Assembly: GCA_027021445.1 (NCBI GenBank)
Contig: JALUUH010000082.1
Coordinates: 1-41,795 of the forward strand
DNA from: Gammaproteobacteria bacterium
GTDB taxonomy: Bacteria; Pseudomonadota; Gammaproteobacteria; S012-40
DNA length: 41,795 bases
Direction: 5' to 3'
Shown here one piece after another: positions 34,688 to 41,795 of this stretch. The notes beneath the pieces were generated by a model, which was given only the letters and a program-made list of their open reading frames with translations, did no database searches and was not told the origin of the DNA. The position numbers and the translations under genes were made by a program. Position 1 is the first letter of the stretch. Every line of letters starts with the position of its first letter.

Positions 34688-35287
34688 ATGCTTGCTAAGG
34701 AATCGGTACGCAACAACTTTCAAATCGATTTATTACGCCACGGTGAAACTACTGCGGGGAAGGTCTATCTCGGAGTTACCGATGCGCCGCTGAATGGTCG
34801 AGGCTGGCAGCAAATGTGGCAGGCAGTTGAGGGACAAACACACTGGCAGCGCATAACGACTTCGCCGCTTAAACGGTGTAGAGAATTTGCAACCCAATTA
34901 GCTGACCGACTAAACTTACCATTGACGATAGAGCCGCGTTTTCAAGAAATGAATTTTGGCCGTTGGGATGGTTATTCAGCCAAGGACATTTTAGCAACAG
35001 AGCTAACAGGCTTAACCCGCTTTTGGACTGATCCACTAAAACATTCACCACCCGAAGGCGAGAGCTTACTCGCGGTAAATAAGCGGGTATTAAATGCATG
35101 GCAGGAACTTGTGTTAAACCAACAGCATCAGCTCTTGATTACCCATGGTGGCCCGATTCGCTTATTGCGATGTCGCACAGAACAAATTACACTTGAAGAA
35201 ATTATGAATTTATCCGTAGCCCATGGCCAATTACACTCCGTGTTCATCGCTAACCCGATTGCAACAGACAAGCTCACACAAAGATGA
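34688..35287 (+). CDS. cobC: alpha-ribazole phosphatase (histidine phosphatase family)
   Basis: Dephosphorylates alpha-ribazole-5'-phosphate or adenosylcobalamin-5'-phosphate. 199 residues. The phosphohistidine motif LLRHGET places the nucleophile at H18; the second His is in LLITHGGPIR, and TSPLKRCREFA plus EPRFQEMNFGRWDGYS are as in CobC. A GGTGGG ribosome site precedes the ATG. Phosphoglycerate-mutase-like enzymes are hard to tell apart, but the cob context decides the call. It overlaps cobS by 4 bases. Confidence 0.9.
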   Translation: MLAKESVRNNFQIDLLRHGETTAGKVYLGVTDAPLNGRGWQQMWQAVEGQTHWQRITTSPLKRCREFATQLADRLNLPLTIEPRFQEMNFGRWDGYSAKDILATELTGLTRFWTDPLKHSPPEGESLLAVNKRVLNAWQELVLNQQHQLLITHGGPIRLLRCRTEQITLEEIMNLSVAHGQLHSVFIANPIATDKLTQR

Positions 35288-36042
35288 AACAACTGTTACC
35301 CATCATCAAGCCGCTCTTGGTCGCATTACAATTTTTAACCAGAATCCCGGTTGAGTTTGTAAAAAAACCAACGGATCTCGAAGTAGCGCAATCCGTTTTA
35401 TTCTACCCGGTAGTGGGTTTATTTATTGGTATTATACTCACGGTAATCAATGCCAATTTATACGAAGTATCCGATTTTTTACGTGCGAGTATTGTCGTAA
35501 TTGCTTGGGTGGTAATCACCGGCGCATTACATATTGATGGTTTGGCCGATAGTGTTGATGCATGGGCGGGTGGCTTAGGGGATAAAGAAAAAACCTTAGC
35601 CATTATGAAAGACCCAAACTGCGGCCCAATGGGCGTGGTCTCGATTGTGTTATTAATCCTTGTTAAGTTTTCAGTCGTTGCCAGCATTCCAGCGGAAAAC
35701 TATTTACTCCTAATTTTCGTGCCCGTATTAGCTCGCGCTGTTATATTACTATTATTTCTATCCACGCCCTATGCAAGAGAAGAAGGAATAGCTTCAGAAT
35801 ATTTTGTGCTATTCCTAAAAAAAGCAAACATCATTGTATTAATCATTGTTGCCTTGTTATCACTGGCAATATTGCAAATACAAGCCATGATCGTGGTCAG
35901 CATCGTAGTATTACTTTTTGCCTACTTGCGCTGGCAAATGACAAAACGCATTGGTGGTTTTACCGGCGACACCGCAGGCGCATTGATTGAAATAACAGAA
36001 ATCGTTGTGCTCATCGTTTTGGCTTTTATTACACCGTTATAA
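35284..36042 (+). CDS. cobS: adenosylcobinamide-GDP ribazoletransferase (cobalamin synthase)
   Basis: Joins AdoCbi-GDP to alpha-ribazole (phosphate) in the inner membrane, the last assembly step. 252 residues, polytopic. ALQFLTRIPV near residue 12-21, the acidic block ALHIDGLADSVDAWAGGLGDKEKTLAIMKDPNCGPMGV, and TGDTAGALIEITEIVVL near the end are diagnostic. It ends the operon; an AT-rich 200-base gap follows. Confidence 0.95.
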   Translation: MKQLLPIIKPLLVALQFLTRIPVEFVKKPTDLEVAQSVLFYPVVGLFIGIILTVINANLYEVSDFLRASIVVIAWVVITGALHIDGLADSVDAWAGGLGDKEKTLAIMKDPNCGPMGVVSIVLLILVKFSVVASIPAENYLLLIFVPVLARAVILLLFLSTPYAREEGIASEYFVLFLKKANIIVLIIVALLSLAILQIQAMIVVSIVVLLFAYLRWQMTKRIGGFTGDTAGALIEITEIVVLIVLAFITPL

Positions 36043-36242
36043 AAACAATATAATATTCAAGCCTCTAAAATCTCTAATACGTACAAAAATAGTGTTTTTT
36101 ATTCGCGACTGTTGGGTTATGGTGACAGCCGAAATTGCTCGTAGATACCATCATCTGTAAATATCATCAAGAGATAATCAGTTTGCGTGTTACAAAGATT
36201 AAATAGATATCTTACTAATAAAAAATAGAATGGATATATTGT
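36043..36242. other. AT-rich gap after cobS, no gene
   Basis: Nothing gene-like is seen in these 200 bases. A weak dyad lies around 36110-36130 (CTGT...ACAG). There is no clear intrinsic terminator for the cob operon. The stretch before ATG 36243 is very AT-rich and may carry a promoter for the large exported protein. Confidence 0.4.
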
Positions 36243-38483
36243 ATGGAATCGCTTATCAACCAGTCTCAATCCTGGGTCAAATTATTTGCTCTTCCCGTTG
36301 TATTTTTAATCCTTTTATTCGTGTTATGTGGCATGAGTGGAAAAGCCTATTCTTCTGTGTTTCTTACCCATCTCCCAGATACAAAACCTAAACAGATATT
36401 AGCCGACAAGAATGATCAATTTTTTGTTGACTATGGTCGTAGGATATATGTAATTGGCCAAAAGCCGCTATATAATGTGGTTATAAAAGATCCAACTGCT
36501 GGTTATGTCAGTTACCGCTTTAACAATACAGTATCTCCTACGGGTAAAATCTATTCCTTAACGAGTGCTTCACACAGGCCCGAGAAATCAAAAATAACAT
36601 TTTATCGATTAAGTATTGCTGAGTGCGAAAAAGAATTTTGCCAATATACGTTGTTAGCCACATCGACATCGAAAAAGGATTCTAGCTACTATTCTCCAGG
36701 TGTGTTGTTTACGTCTAACCAGGGCAATGTATTTTTTACCTTAGATTATCACTACAAATCTGGTAAGGACTGGCATAGTCGGACAGATTACTTTTACAAC
36801 AAAAAAAAGGTGTCGGAAGGCAGATATCTTAGTGAAAAAAGGAAAAATTTTCCGCTAAAGCCTGAAAGTGTAGAAATTGTTAATGACAACAAGTCATGGT
36901 CTTCTCGATTGTCGAATAAGGTATATCAGAAAGTACAATTTAAATACAAGGGTAAAATTTATGCGTATGAAGAAGAAAGGTCTAGTCGCTATAAGCGTAC
37001 AATCGTTTATGATAAAGATGGATTGCCTCACCTCTTTTTTCACAATCCAAAAGGACGGGGTTTTTTCCATCATTTCTTTTCTCCCAGCGAAAAAAAAGTT
37101 AAGGAGATCATTGTTGATCAAGCGGAAAGTGGTTTAGAGAGCATTGCTTTCACTTTTGGTAACGATATTTGGAGTGTGCATTATTTTTATCGCGACCCTT
37201 TTAATAAAGGACTGCTGGTTACCCAACAAGATAGCCGGATAGGTACAATACTGGATCGCTTTGTTATTGATGCCTCTGAAACACGTAATAGTGGATGGGA
37301 ATTAATGGGGGCTCAGTCATCGAATAACCGCATTTTCATGACCTATCTGAGTGATAAAAATAGCAAACAACGTGAATATGTGATGCTGGATAACGCGACT
37401 CAACTCAAAACTGTTCTAGGAAGCAATTTAGCGAAATACGGAAACCCAAAAGGAAAGGGGCAATTAGATCATATTGCACTTGAGAATCGAGTCGCACATA
37501 TTCGTAAATTGCAACTATCAAATGCACGTTCTATTAGGTCTGGTTACATAAATATTGGAACTGGAATACAACAGGTTTTATGGACCGTTAAATCAATTGA
37601 GCCAAATGATGAATCCAATGTACAAACCCCGTACTTGCCTGAGTATGATTTGTCTGCATCGTTGTTGAATATTGTATCAGCGGAAGGCAAGTTTGGCCGT
37701 GTTAATTTTGGGCTAGAGCTAGCCACTAAATATGTTGATCAGAAAGCAGAGCAAAGTCGCTCCCAAGCCGCTAAAGATTTTAACAAAATATCAGGAAAAA
37801 TAGGCTGGGAACGCTTTTTTATGGATTTCGATTTTTCGTTTCAATATGAAAATATGACGAGTCGGGTTTTGTTTAACGATGCATCAGGCCAAGTTCCCAC
37901 ACGTGATTTTACGATGAAGTTTGATGAAATGAAATTTTCTTTGCTTACGTTGAATCGGCACCATTTTGGTTATATCTTTCAACAATACAACTTTTATCAA
38001 CCGGTTTATATCTATAGTATTGCCGAAGGTGCAACTTCCTATAACTTTGTAGGTCAAGCGATTGGTGATATCGATGCAAATAATCACATGCTGCACTATG
38101 GCTACTCAACGCTCAATTATCTCTCTAAATATGAAACACAAGCGCGCCAATGGTTTCTTGATGGGGAAGTGAGAGGAGGTCTTAGTTTGGCTGATTTTAG
38201 TAGCGAAACAAGAGTTATAGGAGCACAAAAACCATCTAATGAGATGACCTTTGTGTTTGCTGCTCAGCTAGAGTTTGGATATGTATGGTATAAGCGCTGG
38301 AAGTGGTTACATCAGCTGGGCGGGATTATGAAAATAAGCTATCGCTTAGACCTGTCAGGGATTGGTTCCCCAGATAAACCGAAAGACTTAGAAGAGGCTG
38401 CAACCGAAAATAGCCAGATTTTTAAGTTTGGCCGAGGAGAATTGCGCCATGGGCCTTTGCTGTTTTTATCTTTGAATTATTGA
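36243..38483 (+). CDS. large exported protein of unknown function, possible outer-membrane beta-barrel C-terminus
   Basis: 746 residues. The N-terminus has a hydrophobic segment (about 14-38, LFALPVVFLILLFVLCGMSGKAYSS) that is a long signal peptide or anchor. Residues 40-400 are strand-rich and repetitive in feel (DQFFVDYGRRIYVIG; GNVFFTLDYHYKSG; HLFFHNPKG; IAFTFGNDIWSVHYFY), as in propeller-like folds. Residues 450-746 show alternating aromatic strands and end in Tyr (LLFLSLNY), as outer-membrane barrels do. I do not recognise the family. It stands alone between the B12 operon and the RuBisCO genes, in the same direction as both; promoter and function are uncertain. Confidence 0.6.
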   Translation: MESLINQSQSWVKLFALPVVFLILLFVLCGMSGKAYSSVFLTHLPDTKPKQILADKNDQFFVDYGRRIYVIGQKPLYNVVIKDPTAGYVSYRFNNTVSPTGKIYSLTSASHRPEKSKITFYRLSIAECEKEFCQYTLLATSTSKKDSSYYSPGVLFTSNQGNVFFTLDYHYKSGKDWHSRTDYFYNKKKVSEGRYLSEKRKNFPLKPESVEIVNDNKSWSSRLSNKVYQKVQFKYKGKIYAYEEERSSRYKRTIVYDKDGLPHLFFHNPKGRGFFHHFFSPSEKKVKEIIVDQAESGLESIAFTFGNDIWSVHYFYRDPFNKGLLVTQQDSRIGTILDRFVIDASETRNSGWELMGAQSSNNRIFMTYLSDKNSKQREYVMLDNATQLKTVLGSNLAKYGNPKGKGQLDHIALENRVAHIRKLQLSNARSIRSGYINIGTGIQQVLWTVKSIEPNDESNVQTPYLPEYDLSASLLNIVSAEGKFGRVNFGLELATKYVDQKAEQSRSQAAKDFNKISGKIGWERFFMDFDFSFQYENMTSRVLFNDASGQVPTRDFTMKFDEMKFSLLTLNRHHFGYIFQQYNFYQPVYIYSIAEGATSYNFVGQAIGDIDANNHMLHYGYSTLNYLSKYETQARQWFLDGEVRGGLSLADFSSETRVIGAQKPSNEMTFVFAAQLEFGYVWYKRWKWLHQLGGIMKISYRLDLSGIGSPDKPKDLEEAATENSQIFKFGRGELRHGPLLFLSLNY

Positions 38484-38854
38484 ATAGAACCCCTGTAACT
38501 GGGTGTTTGTAGATAAAAAAACCAATTCCGTAGGCTTGCAACTGGCGGATTTTATTGCGGGCCCTCTTTAATTTTCTATTTCACCTAAACACAACTTCTG
38601 CTTGTCGGGTATTTCCTTTAAAATCTTTGCGCTGCTTTGGCGTATATATTATATAGTCAATACAGGCAATTTTGTATATTTATTAGTCGTTACTATTGGC
38701 TGCATTGGTGAATACTAATGCCTTTCATTTGTTATTGTAGATATATTGGCAATTGTAAATGATAGGGATTCAAACTATCAATTGGTTTTAATGTCTATGC
38801 ATCGCTAGTCTTAGTCTGACAATTTTTAACAACCACAGCAGGAGTGGACTGACT
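38484..38854. promoter_or_regulatory. 371-base leader region of the RuBisCO operon
   Basis: No gene seen. A dyad TGATAG-N9-CTATCA lies at 38760-38780; within it TGA-N7-TCA (38760-38772) fits the loose TNA-N7-TNA pattern of CbbR (LysR-type) half-sites, but that pattern is common in AT-rich DNA. GGAG at 38841-38844 is the cbbL ribosome site, 10 bases before ATG. No cbbR gene is found next to cbbL. Only weak hairpins follow the upstream gene, so read-through cannot be excluded. Confidence 0.4.
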
Positions 38855-40267
38855 ATGGCTAAAAAATATGATGCTGGCGTGAAAGAGTATCGCGACCTGT
38901 ATTGGGCACCGGATTATGTGCCATTGGATACAGATTTATTAGCATGTTTCAAAGTAACACCGCAAGAAGGTGTGCCGCGTGAAGAATGTGCGGCGGCTGT
39001 TGCTGCGGAGTCTTCAACAGGAACATGGAGTACTGTATGGTCTGAGTTATTGACTGATATGGAATTCTATAAAGGCCGTGCATATCGCATCGAAGATGTG
39101 CCTGGCGATAAAGATTGTTTTTATACTTTTATTGCTTATCCCCTTGATCTTTTTGAAGAAGGTTCAATTGTAAATGTACTGACTTCATTGGTCGGTAACG
39201 TATTCGGATTTAAAGCGCTTAAGCACTTGCGTTTGGAAGATATTCGTTTTCCTATCGCTTTCGTTAAAACGTGCATGGGGCCACCGAGTGGTATCCAAGT
39301 CGAGCGTGACAAGCTAAACAAATATGGTCGCCCATTATTGGGTTGTACGATCAAGCCAAAACTCGGCCTATCAGCGAAGAACTATGGTCGTGCGGTCTAT
39401 GAGTGTCTGCGTGGTGGTTTGGATTTAACCAAAGATGATGAAAACGTAAACTCACAGCCTTTTATGCGCTGGCAGAATCGTTTTGAATTTGTAGCTATGG
39501 CGGTTGAAAAAGCGCAAGCGGAAACCGGCGAAGTGAAAGGTCATTACCTAAATGTTACGGCTAACACGCCTGAAGACATGTATGAGCGTGCTGAGTTCGC
39601 CAAAGAGCTAGGTCAGCCTGTCATTATGCATGACTTCTTAACCGGTGGTTTTACTGCAAACACTGGTTTGGCAAAATGGTGTCGCAAGAATGGCATCTTA
39701 TTACACATTCACCGTGCAATGCATGCGGTCATCGACCGGCATCCAAAACATGGTATTCATTTCCGCGTATTAGCAAAATGTCTACGTCTCTCCGGTGGAG
39801 ATCATCTGCATACTGGTACAGTCGTCGGTAAGTTAGAAGGTGATCGCGCGTCAACTTTAGGTTTTGTTGATCAATTACGTGAGTCTTTCATTCCAGAAGA
39901 CCGTAGTCGTGGAATTTTCTTCGATCAAGACTGGGGTTCCATGCCCGGTGTATTCGCGGTTGCTTCAGGTGGTATCCACGTATGGCATATGCCTGCATTG
40001 GTCACTATTTTTGGTGATGATTCGATTCTTCAGTTTGGTGGTGGTACACAGGGTCATCCTTGGGGCAATGCGGCAGGTGCGGCGGCAAACCGTGTTGCAC
40101 TAGAAGCCTGTGTGAAAGCACGTAACGAAGGTCGTGATCTAGAGCGTGAAGCTAATGACATTATGCATGGCGCTGCTAAGAACAGTCCAGAATTAGCTGT
40201 CGCAATGGAAACTTGGAAAGAAATCAAGTTTGAATTCGAAACAGTTGACAAGTTAGATGTTGGTTAA
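38855..40267 (+). CDS. cbbL: form IA RuBisCO large subunit
   Basis: Fixes CO2 onto ribulose-1,5-bisphosphate. 470 residues. Catalytic K167 in [10 protein letters not shown], the carbamylated K193 in [38 protein letters not shown] (loop 6) and [16 protein letters not shown] are all intact, so the enzyme should be active. [16 protein letters not shown] points to form IA. Together with cbbS and csoS2 directly downstream this is the carboxysomal (IAc) version. It appears highly expressed, judging from its clear GGAG ribosome site and position. Confidence 0.98.
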   Translation: MAKKYDAGVKEYRDLYWAPDYVPLDTDLLACFKVTPQEGVPREECAAAVAAESSTGTWSTVWSELLTDMEFYKGRAYRIEDVPGDKDCFYTFIAYPLDLFEEGSIVNVLTSLVGNVFGFKALKHLRLEDIRFPIAFVKTCMGPPSGIQVERDKLNKYGRPLLGCTIKPKLGLSAKNYGRAVYECLRGGLDLTKDDENVNSQPFMRWQNRFEFVAMAVEKAQAETGEVKGHYLNVTANTPEDMYERAEFAKELGQPVIMHDFLTGGFTANTGLAKWCRKNGILLHIHRAMHAVIDRHPKHGIHFRVLAKCLRLSGGDHLHTGTVVGKLEGDRASTLGFVDQLRESFIPEDRSRGIFFDQDWGSMPGVFAVASGGIHVWHMPALVTIFGDDSILQFGGGTQGHPWGNAAGAAANRVALEACVKARNEGRDLEREANDIMHGAAKNSPELAVAMETWKEIKFEFETVDKLDVG

Positions 40268-40300
40268 GCACTGTTTACTCAAGAAGATTAGGAGAAAATT

Positions 40301-40648
40301 ATGAATTCAGGATCACAAATGGGTGACTACCGTACTCAGCAAACACTTGAAACTTTTTCGTTCTTGCCAGAATTTACGCAAGAAGAAGTTTATGAGCAAA
40401 TTAACTTTATGCTTGCTCAAGGTTTGACACCTGCGATTGAGCATGAGTCAGTCGCTAATGCAACAGATCACTACTGGACTATGTGGAAGCTTCCTTTTTT
40501 CGGTGAGCGTGAATTGGGTAATGTGGTGGCTGAGCTTGAAGCTTGTCATCGTACCTACCCCGATCACCACGTAAGATTGATTGGTTATGATAGTTATACG
40601 CAAAGTCAAGGTGTATGTTTCGTCGTTTATCGTGCGAAAAATTGGTAA
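40301..40648 (+). CDS. cbbS: RuBisCO small subunit
   Basis: 115 residues that cap the L8S8 enzyme. The N-terminal MGDYRTQQTLETFSFLPEFT, then YWTMWKLPFFGE and the C-terminal HVRLIGYDSYTQSQGVCFVVYRAKNW are typical form IA small-subunit blocks. GGAG (40291-40294) is six bases before the ATG. The 33-base spacing to cbbL shows a joint transcript. A short hairpin follows the stop. Confidence 0.97.
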   Translation: MNSGSQMGDYRTQQTLETFSFLPEFTQEEVYEQINFMLAQGLTPAIEHESVANATDHYWTMWKLPFFGERELGNVVAELEACHRTYPDHHVRLIGYDSYTQSQGVCFVVYRAKNW

Positions 40649-40656
40649 GTGAGTGG

Positions 40657-40680
40657 CTGGCTATGTATCGCATAGCCAGC
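40657..40680 (+). repeat. intercistronic hairpin between cbbS and csoS2
   Basis: CTGGCTATG (40657-40665) is complementary to CATAGCCAG (40671-40679) with a TATCG loop; G40656 and C40680 extend the stem. No T-run follows, so it is not a classic terminator. It may stabilise the abundant cbbLS mRNA or attenuate csoS2. Confidence 0.6.
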
Positions 40681-40687
40681 TAGGGTT

Positions 40688-40726
40688 CGAGAGTTTAAGT
40701 CGAGAGTTTAAGTCGAGAGTTTAAGT
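40688..40726 (+). repeat. three exact 13-bp tandem repeats before csoS2
   Basis: The unit CGAGAGTTTAAGT occurs at 40688-40700, 40701-40713 and 40714-40726, without a mismatch. AAGGAG (40727-40732) follows immediately, 8 bases before the csoS2 ATG. The array lies in the transcribed leader. Confidence 0.9.
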
Positions 40727-40740
40727 AAGGAGTAAAAGCC

Positions 40741-41795
40741 ATGCAAAAGCTGTCAGGTCGTGCGGCCTCAATGGCGCGTCGCCAAACACAAGTGAATGGC
40801 AAGAATGTTTTGTCTGCGACGAGTACTGCAAATACTCGTACAGTGTCGAGCACTTCTCACTCTGCATCTACTAATACATCTAAGATTGTAAGCCGCCCGG
40901 TGGCCGTCGCAACGAGTCCAGCGGGTAGTGGGCGTGCTGCGTCTATGGCACGCCGACTGGCAATGTCTGCCAAAGGTAAGGCAGGGACTTCTTCAGGTGA
41001 TCGGCTGCGTGCGGCAGAAGATAGATCGCGCAACGCGCCGGGTCGAGATTCAACGAAAGAAGACTGTGGTTGTGGTTGTAAAGGCGAGGGTAATTGTAAG
41101 GATAGTGGCTTGTCTTCTAAGCCTACTGTCAATTTTCCTAAGTCTAAGAATAACAATCGTCGTTTGGAGCCCCAGGCCGTAACGCCAAGTAATGCGGGTC
41201 GGATTAACTCACGTTTGCGGCGCGAAGTATTGGCCAAGCATGGAAAAAGCGGAAATGATTTGTTTCGCAAAGGTTTGAGTTCTGCTCAGATGGTAAAGCA
41301 TCAAAACCCTGATATATCTGGACGGCAATTGGCGCGCAGTATTCGAGCGCAAAGAAGTGCCATCGGAGCTCAGGGAGCTACACCGTCATCGCGACCAGGG
41401 CGTAAACGTCCTAAGCCTGAAGAATTGACAGGTACTAAGGTTGCGCATAGTGAAAAAACCACGGGTGGTGAAGTAGGCTTATGCCTCTCCGTAACCGGCA
41501 CTGACTATATGTCGAGTGAGGTTTTTAGCGACTTTTGCCAAGCTGATTCGCCAAAAACATTACGTAATGTCCCAGCAAAAGTGAAAACTACGGAGACGTT
41601 TACGGGTTCCATTGTTACCGGTGGTGGACAAGTAGGACGCAGTAATCGAATGACTGGTGACGAAAAAGGCAGTTGTCGCAATGTGACGGGCGATGAATAT
41701 GTTGGCCGTGAGCAATACGATAACTTCTGTACTACAAAACCAGAGCCGGGCAGTGCGAAAGTAAGTCATTCACACACCGCACGAGGGCAAATTGT
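40741..41795 (+). CDS. csoS2: carboxysome assembly scaffold CsoS2, 5' part (truncated by window edge)
   Basis: Open from ATG 40741 to the window end, at least 351 codons; AAGGAG supports the start. CsoS2 is the disordered linker that binds RuBisCO with its N-terminal repeats and the shell with its middle and C-terminal parts. Seen here: RuBisCO-binding-type basic repeats GRAASMARR (residues 6-14 and 64-72), GRINSRLRR (153-161) and GRQLARSIR (194-202); a Cys cluster DCGCGCKGEGNC (108-119); then middle-region repeats beginning TGTKVAHSEKTTGGEVG and continuing VTGTDYMSSEVFSDFC and VTGDEYVGREQYDNFC. The rest, including any programmed frameshift site and the C-terminal domain, lies outside. csoS3, csoS4 and csoS1 genes are expected next. 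Confidence 0.95.
   Translation, partial: MQKLSGRAASMARRQTQVNGKNVLSATSTANTRTVSSTSHSASTNTSKIVSRPVAVATSPAGSGRAASMARRLAMSAKGKAGTSSGDRLRAAEDRSRNAPGRDSTKEDCGCGCKGEGNCKDSGLSSKPTVNFPKSKNNNRRLEPQAVTPSNAGRINSRLRREVLAKHGKSGNDLFRKGLSSAQMVKHQNPDISGRQLARSIRAQRSAIGAQGATPSSRPGRKRPKPEELTGTKVAHSEKTTGGEVGLCLSVTGTDYMSSEVFSDFCQADSPKTLRNVPAKVKTTETFTGSIVTGGGQVGRSNRMTGDEKGSCRNVTGDEYVGREQYDNFCTTKPEPGSAKVSHSHTARGQI

Noticed and set aside
40857-41270. Antisense open frame of 137 codons across csoS2
   Set aside because: The plus-strand frame encodes clear CsoS2 repeats; the antisense frame reflects their codon composition.
1-41795. CRISPR array, rRNA or tRNA genes
   Set aside because: No regularly spaced repeats, no rRNA-like stretches and no convincing T-loop or acceptor pairs were seen on either strand.

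Overview
The window looks like chromosome of a moderately AT-rich gammaproteobacterial chemoautotroph. It ends in a form IA RuBisCO operon (cbbL-cbbS) followed by the 5' part of csoS2, the alpha-carboxysome scaffold, which implies CO2 fixation through carboxysomes. LpxK-Trm112-KdsB, a Gram-negative porin, PilV/W/X/E and FimT-type minor pilins beside thiO, and ribE-ribBX-ribH-nusB-thiL-pgpA are all typical gammaproteobacterial neighbourhoods. I cannot name a genus from sequence alone.

Layout. 1-2.6 kb: accessory-looking, with a His-rich exported protein, a secreted protein of unknown function and a RAYT/IS200-type transposase with AT-rich repeats. 2.7-4.9 kb: lpxK, a Trm112-like gene and kdsB (lipid A and Kdo supply). 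4.9-5.9 kb: a porin on the minus strand. 6.1-10.6 kb: riboflavin genes (ribE, a RibBX-type ribB with a degenerate GTP cyclohydrolase II half, ribH), then nusB, thiL and pgpA. 10.6-11.8 kb: two exported proteins, one a trypsin-like protease. 11.8-17 kb: galE and a minor-pilin cluster on the minus strand, interrupted by a plus-strand pilE-like gene. 17-18.8 kb: thiO and an Irr-like Fur-family regulator. 19-24.8 kb: a membrane protein, a Sel1-repeat protein and a 1388-residue SNF2-family helicase. 24.8-36 kb: a cobalamin riboswitch followed by a compact operon for B12 capture (BtuB-like receptor, a beta-propeller-like lipoprotein, BtuM) and late cobamide assembly (cobO, cbiB, cobD, cobQ, cobU, cobT, cobC, cobS). 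36.2-38.5 kb: a large exported protein I do not recognise. 38.8 kb to the end: cbbL, cbbS, csoS2 (cut by the window edge).

The most informative region is the B12 operon. A strong promoter and a cobalamin aptamer precede btuB, and the likely btuB Shine-Dalgarno sits in the loop of a perfect 6-bp hairpin touching the start codon. The operon joins outer-membrane uptake, a possible proteobacterial counterpart of the Bacteroides BtuG lipoprotein, and BtuM with its expected cobalt-ligand cysteine to nucleotide-loop assembly. No corrin-ring genes are present here. In the carboxysome operon, an intercistronic hairpin and three exact 13-bp tandem repeats ending at the csoS2 ribosome binding site are notable. 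I found no rRNA, tRNA, CRISPR array or prophage.
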